From assembly GCF_000410535.2 (NCBI RefSeq), contig NC_021490.2:62001-126000 (forward strand): DNA of 64,000 bases. Direction: 5' to 3'. The notes beneath the pieces are model-generated. The model saw only the letters and a list, made by a program, of their open reading frames with translations. It ran no database searches and was not told the origin of the DNA. Positions 17,096 to 25,122 of the stretch are shown here, piece by piece. Numbering within the stretch: position 1 is the stretch's first letter; the number at the start of each line of letters is the position of its first letter. This DNA is from Treponema pallidum subsp. pallidum str. Nichols. GTDB lineage: Bacteria > Spirochaetota > Spirochaetia > Treponematales > Treponemataceae. A program made the translations under genes and the position numbers.

Positions 17096-18586
17096 CTAGG
17101 CGGTTTGCTCTGCTTCAAAGCTGCTCTGGAGCGTCTGTGCGGTTGTGCGCAGCTGCTGTTCAGATTGAATGCGGAAGAAGGAGAGGAGGCTGCGTGGGAT
17201 CTGCTCGTAAGGAGTTTCGCCGTCGAGAAAGCGGATGGTCATGTTTGCAAACGCCACGGTGGAGATGAGCGGCTTATATTCCTCAGGAGCGTGTGGCAGA
17301 TTGTGGTGAAAGCGAATGGTGTTGATAACCGGTTCAGGTAGATTCCAGCGCTGTGCGAGCGCCGCGCCAATTTCCGCGTGGCCTACGTCGGACATGATGG
17401 TGTCGAGCACATGCGGGGGTATGTTACGCTCCGCCTGAATTTCTGTGAGTTTGATGAGCATCTCAGGGTATGCGGAGGTGAAAACGACTTCCCCCAGGTT
17501 GTGCAGGAGGCCGCAGATGTAAGAGTCTGCGATGAGCGCCTGGTCGCCAGTGGCTTTGGCAAGACCGAGCGCAAAGTAGCCGGTGCGGTATGCTTGGTTC
17601 CACAGCTGCTTTCGCTCATCGTCGGTAGACTGCAGCACGCGCCCGGCGCCGACTGAGTACAACAGATTCTGTAATCCGCGCAGCCCGACGCGCTTCACCG
17701 CTTCGCTGATATCCAAACAACGTTTGTTCATACCGAAGCGCGCGGAGTTGACGAGTTTGAGAAGGTCGGTTACGAGCGCTACGTCTTGGCTAATGAGAGC
17801 TACAATGTCTGAGAGTTGGACGTCAGGATTTTCAATGGCGCGTTGAATTTCCAGTAGTTTGCTTGGCAGCTGGGGTATGTCGTCGATGCGGTCGGCGATA
17901 GACGCGGCAAGCTTTGTGGTTTGAGTTTGGATCTCAATGTTGCGGGGAACTACCATGCGCGAAATGGTTCGATCCTCTTCCACTACGAGGCGGTACACGT
18001 CTTCCTCAAGTCCGAGCTTTTTGAGCATGAGCATCATAATTACGAGCCCGAGGCCGGCCCCCTCGGAATTGTCCAGGATGTGCGCGAGTGCCTCTTCCAA
18101 ACCAGAATAACGGCGCGCACGAACGCGCTTGTCAAAAACGCGCTTAAATTCCATGGGAGTCATTTTGCAGTTATTGATCACCTCGATGACAAGCGCATGT
18201 GAGAGCACCTGCATGGTCACCTTTACGTACAACCCCTCCTGTTGTTGGAGCTTGAGGTAATGATTGATGTTCTCAAGGCTTTCTTCCTTGAAGCTTTTCA
18301 TACCGCGCTTGTAGTCCTGTGGATCAAAGATGTCCAGTCCTTTTTCGCGGAAGTAAATACGCTTGGTGTTGGCCTTTTTCGCGTTTGTGGTGAGTTCACT
18401 AATGCAGTACGTTAAATAATCCTTCACGTGCGGCTGGCCAATGAGATCTAGGATTGTTTTTGCCACCTGTCCAATATAGATGTCCATATCACGGGGGAGC
18501 GTATAGGTGGTGATGGCAATCGGGAGCTGCAGTTCAATTGCCTTACGAATTTTTTCAGTGTCAACAACTATTTGTGTATCACACAT
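17096..18586 (-). CDS. GHKL ATPase-like / HDOD domain protein
   Basis: 496 residues. The first half resembles a histidine-kinase-type ATP-binding fold: N-box-like SELTTNAKKAN (63-73), strand ALVIEVINN, and a G2-like NSEGAGLGLVIM; there is no H-box and the DxGxG box is not evident, so kinase activity is doubtful. From about residue 240 (QLPSKLLEIQRAI) comes an HDOD domain with NSARFGM, ISEAVKRVGLRGLQNLL and GLLHNLGEVVF, typical of signalling proteins but without metal-phosphodiesterase proof. The ATG at 18586 lacks a Shine-Dalgarno sequence but sits 6 nt after a -10; a TTG at 18661 is the alternative. Confidence 0.75.
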   Translation of the reverse strand: MCDTQIVVDTEKIRKAIELQLPIAITTYTLPRDMDIYIGQVAKTILDLIGQPHVKDYLTYCISELTTNAKKANTKRIYFREKGLDIFDPQDYKRGMKSFKEESLENINHYLKLQQQEGLYVKVTMQVLSHALVIEVINNCKMTPMEFKRVFDKRVRARRYSGLEEALAHILDNSEGAGLGLVIMMLMLKKLGLEEDVYRLVVEEDRTISRMVVPRNIEIQTQTTKLAASIADRIDDIPQLPSKLLEIQRAIENPDVQLSDIVALISQDVALVTDLLKLVNSARFGMNKRCLDISEAVKRVGLRGLQNLLYSVGAGRVLQSTDDERKQLWNQAYRTGYFALGLAKATGDQALIADSYICGLLHNLGEVVFTSAYPEMLIKLTEIQAERNIPPHVLDTIMSDVGHAEIGAALAQRWNLPEPVINTIRFHHNLPHAPEEYKPLISTVAFANMTIRFLDGETPYEQIPRSLLSFFRIQSEQQLRTTAQTLQSSFEAEQTA

Positions 18587-18592
18587 GGGCAG

Positions 18593-18621
18593 ACTGTACA
18601 CGCTGTGTATGCTTTTGACAA
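18593..18621 (-). promoter_or_regulatory. Promoter of the GHKL-HDOD gene, 6 nt from the start codon
   Basis: TTGTCA (18616-18621) and TACAGT (18593-18598) on the minus strand, spacer 17 nt. The ATG starts at 18586. Confidence 0.55.
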
Positions 18622-18689
18622 CACGCGCGAAATGCACAGCTTTCCCTGTGCCAGAATGCAAACGCGTGTGGGTGCGGTGTATGTCTTTG

Positions 18690-18719
18690 TTGACAACGGG
18701 GAGAAAAGCGTACGAGAAT
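18690..18719 (+). promoter_or_regulatory. Possible promoter of the sugar ABC transporter genes
   Basis: TTGACA (18690-18695), 18-nt spacer, GAGAAT (18714-18719). This would give a leader of over 200 nt before the binding-protein gene; no other feature is seen in 18720-18941. Confidence 0.35.
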
Positions 18720-18941
18720 CTGCCCCGTTAGGTTGAAGGGGGAGCAAACTGTACGTGCTCATGTAATCTTTGTTTTCCCGTATCGATATGGGGTGCGATG
18801 CGCGCGGTGGATACGCTCCTTCTCGACTGAGGTCGCAAGATTTTGTAGGACTGCGTAGGGGCGTGCGTCGATTGGTGTGGTGCTATGTGTCGTGCTGGTT
18901 TGATGTATCAGGACTGGGGTGTGAGGGGAAAAACGGACAGG

Positions 18942-20351
18942 ATGTGCTTTGCGCGGAGTCGGTTGTTTTCCCGTGGTGCGGTGGGCACGGTGTGCTGCAC
19001 TGTGTTGTTTCTCGCGTGTCGTGTGCGCACTCCTTCTTCCGTGCCTCTGCGTTCTGGATCGGTCCGTGCCGCAGTACCCGAGGCCACATCCTTTCACTGG
19101 CGGCGCTATGCGGGTACGCGCCTGCGCGTGTGTTTTCCGTACCATGCTTCTTATCGCGCACTCAAAGCGATTGTTCCGGAATTCGAGTCACTGACGGGTA
19201 TCGCTGTTGAAATTGACTGGCTTCAGTATGCGCGCATGCACGATAAGCAGGTACTCGAACTGAGTAAACCGCGTGGTGACTATGACCTTATCGCTATGCT
19301 GTGTACGTGGAAGACGGAGTACGCGTCGCGCGGGCTACTCCGGTCACTCGATTCGTTTTTTCAAAATCCTTCCCTGTGTATGCCGCATTACGATTTTGAA
19401 GATCTCATTCCTGTGTACGTAGAGACAATCGGGTATGTAGGTGGACGCAAACCCTGGCTTGGGGGTCCGGGTGCGTTTTTGTGCGCCGTGCCCTTTGGAG
19501 CGGAGACGAGTATACTTGCCTACCGCAAAGATATCTTCCACAAGTACCGCATCAAGGTACCAGAAAATTATGATGAGCTTTTGGATGCCTGTAAGAGACT
19601 GCGTGAACGCGCGCAACTATACGGTCTTGCAAGCCGCGGCGCTTCAGGACAGCAGGCGTTGCACGCATATTTACTACACGCCGCACCCTTTGGTGCTAAG
19701 GTGTTGGACGATTCTTTAGTTCCTGCATTCCATCGTTCGCGTTCTATCGCCACATTACGGTGGATGCAAGAAATGTTCGCGTACGGTCCACCGGGTATGG
19801 CGAGTTTTGCCCAAAACGAAGCATTGCAGGCCTTTTTGCAAGGGCAGACGGGGATGTACTTGGATACCAATATGATTGGACCGTTAGTTCGTGATCCGAC
19901 ACGCTCAGCCATACGCCCGCACCATGTGGGATTTGCGTTGCACCCGATGGCGCAGGTGCGTGCAGGAGAAGTTGGCGGCTTCGGGCTTGCAATTCCACAC
20001 AATAGTGCTGCGCCCGAAGCAGCGTTCTTGCTTTTGCAGTGGATTACGGCGCCGCAAACAGGACGGCGAGTGGTGGAACAGGGTGCGCTACCATTCCGCC
20101 AGTCGCAGCTTGCGGACCGCGCATTGCGTGCACGTTTTGCTGAGTTTGAGGTATTAGAGCGTCAGCTTGCACATTGCGATCCAGATTGGCGTCCTATCGT
20201 GCCTACCTGGGGGGAGTTGGGAACCCTTTTGGGAATTGGGATAAATGAGGTGCTCACCGGTGTGAGTGAGCCAGAGGAAGCGATGAGCGCATTAGTGCTG
20301 CCGGCACGTCGTATTCTCCGTCGTCACGCGCACGCACGTTATGTGCCGTAA
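18942..20351 (+). CDS. ABC sugar transporter solute-binding lipoprotein
   Basis: Family 1 extracellular solute-binding protein, about 469 aa. The N terminus has a basic region, a hydrophobic core and LFLAC, a lipobox giving a lipidated Cys near residue 26. Fold signatures of MalE/UgpB-type proteins follow: YDLIAMLCTWKTEYASRG, AVPFGAETSILAYRKDIF, VPENYDELLDACKRL, and GGFGLAIPHNS near the end. Met codons at 18885 and 18903 also open the frame; 18942 fits a signal peptide best, although its ribosome-binding site is weak. It is followed by two permease genes but no ATPase, which must be encoded elsewhere. Substrate not identifiable. Confidence 0.85.
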   Translation: MCFARSRLFSRGAVGTVCCTVLFLACRVRTPSSVPLRSGSVRAAVPEATSFHWRRYAGTRLRVCFPYHASYRALKAIVPEFESLTGIAVEIDWLQYARMHDKQVLELSKPRGDYDLIAMLCTWKTEYASRGLLRSLDSFFQNPSLCMPHYDFEDLIPVYVETIGYVGGRKPWLGGPGAFLCAVPFGAETSILAYRKDIFHKYRIKVPENYDELLDACKRLRERAQLYGLASRGASGQQALHAYLLHAAPFGAKVLDDSLVPAFHRSRSIATLRWMQEMFAYGPPGMASFAQNEALQAFLQGQTGMYLDTNMIGPLVRDPTRSAIRPHHVGFALHPMAQVRAGEVGGFGLAIPHNSAAPEAAFLLLQWITAPQTGRRVVEQGALPFRQSQLADRALRARFAEFEVLERQLAHCDPDWRPIVPTWGELGTLLGIGINEVLTGVSEPEEAMSALVLPARRILRRHAHARYVP

Positions 20352-20355
20352 AAAG

Positions 20356-20378
20356 TCTCTTCTTCTTGGGGGAAGAGA
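20356..20378 (+). terminator. Stem-loop between binding-protein and permease genes
   Basis: TCTCTTC (20356-20362) and GAAGAGA (20372-20378) form a 7-bp stem directly after the binding-protein stop. Such intra-operon hairpins often let the binding protein exceed the permeases. No U-run. Confidence 0.35.
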
Positions 20379-20469
20379 GGGCAGAAAAGATGCTGGATAT
20401 GAGCGGAAACAGAATGACGTGTTCTATCTGTGGAGCGCGTTACGTTGGGTAGCGTAAGAGGGGGAGTGC

Positions 20470-21360
20470 GTGGGGAAGAGTATGAGCAAACCACGTGATA
20501 CCGTAAGCGCGTATTGTTTTAGCGCTCCAGCGCTTGTATTGCTGATGTTCGTGCTGGTGTTGCCGGCCTTTTTGGGGCTCCGTATGAGTTTTTTTCAGTG
20601 GCAACTGAGCGCGTTGCGCACGCAACCTGTATTTGTGGGTTTTGAAAATTACCGGGAGCTTTTCTCCAGTATTCACTTTTGGGCCAGTGTAAGAACGACG
20701 CTTGTCTTTACGCTCTCAGTGGTGGTGCTTGAGGTTGTACTTGGACTTGCACTCGCGCTGGTGTTGGAACACGGAGTACCCGGGTTGCGTTTTTTTCGTA
20801 CAGTGTTTGTGTTGCCGATGATGATCGCTCCCGTGGTGGTGGGAGTGCTCTGGGGGTTTTTGTATCACCCACAGTTTGGTAAAATCAACTACGCCTTGCA
20901 GGCTTTTGAGCTTGGACCGGTATTGTGGCTTGCGAATCCGCGTCTTGCGCTTTTGTCTGTGATACTCACTGATGTGTGGCAATGGACGCCTTTCGTATTC
21001 CTTGTGTTGCTTGCAGGTTTGCAGGGTATTCCGCAACATCTTTTGTATGCGGCGAAAGTGGACGGAGCAAATTATATGCAAACACTCCTGCATATAAAGA
21101 TTCCACATATTGCGCCTGTGCTTGGCATTGCGACCGTCCTCCGTTTGATAGATTCTTTCCGTGGTTTGGTAGTGATTATGACACTGACAAATGGTGGTCC
21201 GGGAGTTGCAACAGAAATCCTGCCGCTTCACTTGCAGCGTATTGCCTTTGAGGATCACCGTCTGGGTAAAGCATCGGCAGTTGCTGTGCTTCTGTTTCTC
21301 CTGACAAGTCTTTTGACTTGTATTTTCATTCTCCTTACGATGAGGAGACAGGCGCGGTGA
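20470..21360 (+). CDS. ABC sugar transporter permease, MalF/UgpA type
   Basis: Inner-membrane permease (296 aa) with about six transmembrane segments. The cytoplasmic EAA loop, which contacts the ATPase, is YAAKVDGANYMQTLLHIKIP (about 200-219). The N-terminal FSAPALVLLMFVLVLPAFLG and the segment TNGGPGVATEILPLHL match the sugar-permease family. GTG 20470 follows a purine-rich GAGGGGGAG; ATG 20482 is an alternative. First of a heterodimeric permease pair with the gene at 21400. Confidence 0.88.
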   Translation: MGKSMSKPRDTVSAYCFSAPALVLLMFVLVLPAFLGLRMSFFQWQLSALRTQPVFVGFENYRELFSSIHFWASVRTTLVFTLSVVVLEVVLGLALALVLEHGVPGLRFFRTVFVLPMMIAPVVVGVLWGFLYHPQFGKINYALQAFELGPVLWLANPRLALLSVILTDVWQWTPFVFLVLLAGLQGIPQHLLYAAKVDGANYMQTLLHIKIPHIAPVLGIATVLRLIDSFRGLVVIMTLTNGGPGVATEILPLHLQRIAFEDHRLGKASAVAVLLFLLTSLLTCIFILLTMRRQAR

Positions 21361-21399
21361 GGGTTGCGTACGGGTTAGATAAGAGCAGGAGCAGATAGC

Positions 21400-22230
21400 A
21401 TGAACATGATTTTTTTGAAGTGGCGTACCGCGTTGGTGTTGTGTCTGTTAAGCTGTATTGCGTTGGTGAGTATGTTCCCTCTCTATGAAATGGTAGCTAC
21501 TTCTTTGAAGCGTGATGCGGACGCATTTCGGTTGCCGCCAGCATGGTTTTTTATACCAACAATTGAAAACTATCGGCAACTCTTGCAGGAACATCATTTT
21601 GGACGTGCCCTGTATAACAGCTTGGTGGTGACGTTGAGTTCCACGGTGGTGAGTGTCAGTGCAGGGGCTGCAGCAGCGTATGCAATGCAGCGCTTTCGGT
21701 ACCGAGGTAAAAAGGCAATCACGGTGGCGTTGTTGCTCTTGCGAGTGATTCCGCCGGTTGTGCTTGTAATTCCTATCTTTGTGTGGTGGACTGCGCTCGG
21801 GTTAGTGAATTCTTTAGCAGGACTTGCGCTCGTGTATGGTGCGCTCAATGTTCCATTTAATGTGTGGGTAATCACTACCTTTGTTGCGGAAATTCCCCCT
21901 TCGCTGGATGAATCTGCAAAATTGGATGGATGTTCTCACTGGATGATTTTTACCCGCATTGTGATGCCACTGATTACACCCGCACTTGCGGTGGTGAGTA
22001 TTTTTACATTTCGTTTTGCATGGAATGAGTATATGCTTGGATTTGCGCTGACCAATCGGAAAACACGGACACTGCCGGTGGCACTTTCACTTTTTCTCAC
22101 GGATAGTGGTGTCGAATGGGGGCGGATTACCGCAGCAGCAACGCTGATTGCAATTCCTGCATGTGTTTTTACCTTTGCGGCGGCGAAGTACTTGGTGGTG
22201 GGTTTGACCGCAGGTGCGGTAAAGGGATAA
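21400..22230 (+). CDS. ABC sugar transporter permease, MalG/UgpE type
   Basis: Second permease (276 aa), six predicted helices. EAA loop: DESAKLDGCSHWMIFTRIVM. MVATSLKRDADAF near the N terminus and FAWNEYMLGFALTN near the C terminus are typical of MalG-type subunits. AGGAG lies 8 nt before the ATG and the gene begins 39 nt after its partner. The next gene starts about 107 nt later, so the transcript may continue into the nucleotide-sugar genes. Confidence 0.9.
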   Translation: MNMIFLKWRTALVLCLLSCIALVSMFPLYEMVATSLKRDADAFRLPPAWFFIPTIENYRQLLQEHHFGRALYNSLVVTLSSTVVSVSAGAAAAYAMQRFRYRGKKAITVALLLLRVIPPVVLVIPIFVWWTALGLVNSLAGLALVYGALNVPFNVWVITTFVAEIPPSLDESAKLDGCSHWMIFTRIVMPLITPALAVVSIFTFRFAWNEYMLGFALTNRKTRTLPVALSLFLTDSGVEWGRITAAATLIAIPACVFTFAAAKYLVVGLTAGAVKG

Positions 22231-22337
22231 ACACTCTGCGCGGGTGAGTACGTGCAGCAGATATGTGCGGCGCATCCCTGGGAGACTGCGTCGGGTCGTG
22301 TGCGCGTGTCAATGCGTTGTATGTAGGGAGAGATGGG

Positions 22338-23879
22338 GTGGGTGCAGAAAATGTATGGGGCTGTGGTAGGTCTGCGGTGAGAGAGAGTGCGCACCGGGAT
22401 GGCATCTACATCGTTGGCGCAGGATTCGCAGGGAGTGTCCTTGCCCGTGAGATCCAAACGAAAAAAGTACTCGGCACAGTTATTGCTTTTTTGGATGACG
22501 ATCCGTGCAAAATCGGATCGAATCTTCACGGTGTCCCGGTGCTTGGTCCCATTTTTGAAGTTGCCCGGATTGTGCGTATTACTCCGCATGATCACGCGCT
22601 GATTGCAATTCCTTCTATCTCCATTGAGCGTTTGCGTGACATTTACCTGACGCTGCGCGCTGCGGGGTTTACGGTTATCAAACTTCTGCCGGCGCTTGCT
22701 CAAATCATCGATGGTACTGCGCATTTAGTGCAAACACGTGAAATTGATCCGCAGGATTTACTCACGCGCACACCGGTGACCATTAATCTTAAAAAGAGCC
22801 TGGCGTACCTATGCGGGAAACGCGTGTTAGTTACTGGTGCTGGAGGATCTATCGGCAGCGAACTAGCCTGTCAGTTGCTCTCTGGTGATGTGGAGCGTCT
22901 CTATTTGTTCGGTCATGGAGAGAACTCCATCTACCAAATCGATAAAAAAATTCGTAGGCTGCAGGAAGAGGGTGTTGGATCTCGCACAGTTATTGTTCCT
23001 GTTATTGGCGATTTAAAGGATGCTGCGTACGTGCGCTATCTTATCGAGCAGCTGCGCTGCGATGCGGTTTTTCATGCTGCCGCGTATAAGCACGTTCCTA
23101 TGATGGAACTCAATCCTGTTTCAGTGATTGAAAATAATGTCTTCGGCACCAAATTCTTGCTCGATGCCTGTATTGCGTGTAGGGTTAAGCGCTTTGTACT
23201 TTTGTCCACTGACAAGGCCGTGGATCCTGTTTCTATCTACGGAGTATCTAAGATGCTCAACGAGAAGAATGTCTTGTATGCTGCTGAGCGTGTGCGCGAT
23301 TTCGGTCACGATGCCGCGTATATGTTTGTCCGTTTTGGAAACGTATTGGGTTCCCGTGGTTCTATCATGCCGCTCTTTATTGAACAAATAAAGAAAGGGG
23401 GGCCCGTTACCGTGACAGATCCTGCCATGACACGATTCTTTATGACTATTCCCGAAGCGTGTTCACTCGTTTTGCAAGTCGGTGGAGTAGGAGTAAATGG
23501 AGCGTCGTATCTTTTGGACATGGGGGAGCCTGTGAGCATTATGGAGACTGCGCAGCAACTTATTCGCTATTTTGGTTACGAGCCAGACAGAGATATTCCT
23601 ATCCACGTGGTGGGCTTGCGTCCTGGCGAGCGTCTCAGTGAGCCACTCGTTTCCAAAGACGAGCGTATAGAGCCGACGGTATATCCAAAGGTTCTGCGTT
23701 TGCGTGAACGTGAACCTTTGGATTTTGCGCACCTTGAACGCCTGTGGGATCAACTGTATCCTTACTGTTTCCCTTCAGGAGAAAAGGTGCGGTACCGGCA
23801 CAAAGAAGGACTTGTCCGCGTGCTATGCGACTCGTGCGCGACACTGAAACAGCGGTATATGCCAAATAGCGAGGCATAG
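22338..23879 (+). CDS. CapD/WbpM-like nucleotide-sugar 4,6-dehydratase, without membrane domain
   Basis: About 513 aa. The N-terminal Rossmann region (YIVGAGFAGSVLAREI, LGTVIAFLDDDP) is the nucleotide-binding-like domain of FlaA1/WbpM-class proteins; the usual four transmembrane helices before it are absent. The catalytic SDR domain begins VLVTGAGGSIGSELA (NAD site), then HAAAYKHVPMMELNP, and STDKAVDPVSIYGVSK. In this family the DK pair is normally followed eight residues later by Met; here that position is Tyr (YGVSK). Reaction by homology: UDP-GlcNAc to a 4-keto-6-deoxy sugar. GTG 22338 follows AGGGAGAG at 5 nt; ATG 22263 is the alternative. Four nt before the aminotransferase. Confidence 0.82.
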   Translation: MGAENVWGCGRSAVRESAHRDGIYIVGAGFAGSVLAREIQTKKVLGTVIAFLDDDPCKIGSNLHGVPVLGPIFEVARIVRITPHDHALIAIPSISIERLRDIYLTLRAAGFTVIKLLPALAQIIDGTAHLVQTREIDPQDLLTRTPVTINLKKSLAYLCGKRVLVTGAGGSIGSELACQLLSGDVERLYLFGHGENSIYQIDKKIRRLQEEGVGSRTVIVPVIGDLKDAAYVRYLIEQLRCDAVFHAAAYKHVPMMELNPVSVIENNVFGTKFLLDACIACRVKRFVLLSTDKAVDPVSIYGVSKMLNEKNVLYAAERVRDFGHDAAYMFVRFGNVLGSRGSIMPLFIEQIKKGGPVTVTDPAMTRFFMTIPEACSLVLQVGGVGVNGASYLLDMGEPVSIMETAQQLIRYFGYEPDRDIPIHVVGLRPGERLSEPLVSKDERIEPTVYPKVLRLREREPLDFAHLERLWDQLYPYCFPSGEKVRYRHKEGLVRVLCDSCATLKQRYMPNSEA

Positions 23880-23883
23880 GAAA

Positions 23884-25122
23884 ATGGAAGGTACCGTGAA
23901 AAAAAAGAAAGAGGGTGTTCGTGATGATAACGCGCAGCATGCGGTGTTCAACAAACAAGTGCCGTTTTTTGTGCCCTCGTTTTCTGAAGCGGAAGAGCGC
24001 GCAGTCTGCGATGTGTTGCGTTCAGGATGGATTACGACGGGAACACAAGCACTCGCGTTTGAAAAAGAGTTTGCCGCGTATGTGGGTGCTCCCTATGCGT
24101 GTGCGGTTAACTCAGCTACCAGTGGTTTGCTTCTCACCTTTGATGCAATGGGCATTGGGCCGGATAGTAAGATACTTACCAGTCCTTATACGTTTGTGTC
24201 TACGGCGAGCTCTGCACTCCACCTAGGTGCGCAGGTGGTGTACGCCGATATCGAGCGCGACTCTTATAATATCAGTGCAGAGTGTGTTGAAGCGTGTTTA
24301 AAAAAGGATGCGCGCATCCGTGCTATTGTACCCATCCATATTGCCGGGAATGTATGCAATATGCGTGATCTCAATGCTCTTGCGCGTAAGTATCAAGTGG
24401 CAGTGGTGGAAGATGCAGCACACGCTTTTCCATCGAAGACTGCGTGTGGGTATGCAGGCACACTGTCACATGCGGGGGTATTTTCCTTTTATGCCACCAA
24501 GCCGTTAACCACCGGTGAAGGAGGTATGGTTTGCACAAATGATGCGAAGCTTGCAGCGCGTATTGCGTGTTTGCGTTCACATGGCATTGACCGGGCTATT
24601 TGGGATCGGTACACAAATGGCACCGCACCGTGGCGTTATGACGTAACAAGCCTTGGGTGGAAGTGTAACCTGCCGGATATTTTAGCAGCAATTGGACGCG
24701 TACAGTTGCAGAAGGCGGCGCATCTTTTTGCACAACGCGCGCGTATTGCCGCCGCGTTCACGCGTGCTTTTTCTCGTTATGAATTTTTTTGTACTCCGCC
24801 TGATGGGGATGGAAACGCGTGGCATTTGTATTTGTTGCGCTTAGTTCCTGGAACGCTTTCTGTTTCTCGGGACGAGTTCGTCAGATTATTGCAGGAACGG
24901 GGATTGGGCGTTTCTATGCATTTTATTCCTCATTTCGAGATGACGTTTTTTAAGAAAAGTCTGTGTGTACGAGCGGAAGATTTCCCTGAGTGTGCGCACA
25001 AGTATCAGCACACGCTTACGCTTCCGTTGTGGCCGGGAATGGATGACAGTTGCGTGGCGTATGTGATAGAGACCGTGGTGCGCACCGCACAAGAATGTGC
25101 AAAGGGAAGAGCATATATATGA
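23884..25122 (+). CDS. DegT/DnrJ/EryC1-family PLP sugar aminotransferase
   Basis: 412 aa. Predicted to put an amino group on a keto nucleotide sugar. Fold I landmarks: WITTGTQALAFEKEFA, NSATSGLLL, SPYTFVSTASS, VEDAAHAFPS (Asp177 holding the pyridine nitrogen), and SFYATKPLTTGEGGM with Lys206 forming the Schiff base. The 4-nt gap from the 4,6-dehydratase suggests the two act in sequence, making a 4-amino-4,6-dideoxy sugar; this is inference. AGGA lies close before the ATG; GTG 23899 is possible. The stop overlaps the next gene by 4 nt. Confidence 0.88.
   Translation: MEGTVKKKKEGVRDDNAQHAVFNKQVPFFVPSFSEAEERAVCDVLRSGWITTGTQALAFEKEFAAYVGAPYACAVNSATSGLLLTFDAMGIGPDSKILTSPYTFVSTASSALHLGAQVVYADIERDSYNISAECVEACLKKDARIRAIVPIHIAGNVCNMRDLNALARKYQVAVVEDAAHAFPSKTACGYAGTLSHAGVFSFYATKPLTTGEGGMVCTNDAKLAARIACLRSHGIDRAIWDRYTNGTAPWRYDVTSLGWKCNLPDILAAIGRVQLQKAAHLFAQRARIAAAFTRAFSRYEFFCTPPDGDGNAWHLYLLRLVPGTLSVSRDEFVRLLQERGLGVSMHFIPHFEMTFFKKSLCVRAEDFPECAHKYQHTLTLPLWPGMDDSCVAYVIETVVRTAQECAKGRAYI

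Noticed and set aside
23390-23402. Shorter G/C runs (6-8) such as 23397-23402, 42276-42282 and 61135-61141 as phase-variation sites
   Set aside because: They are shorter, lie within well-conserved coding sequence, and are not near starts. Only runs of nine or more were kept as candidates.
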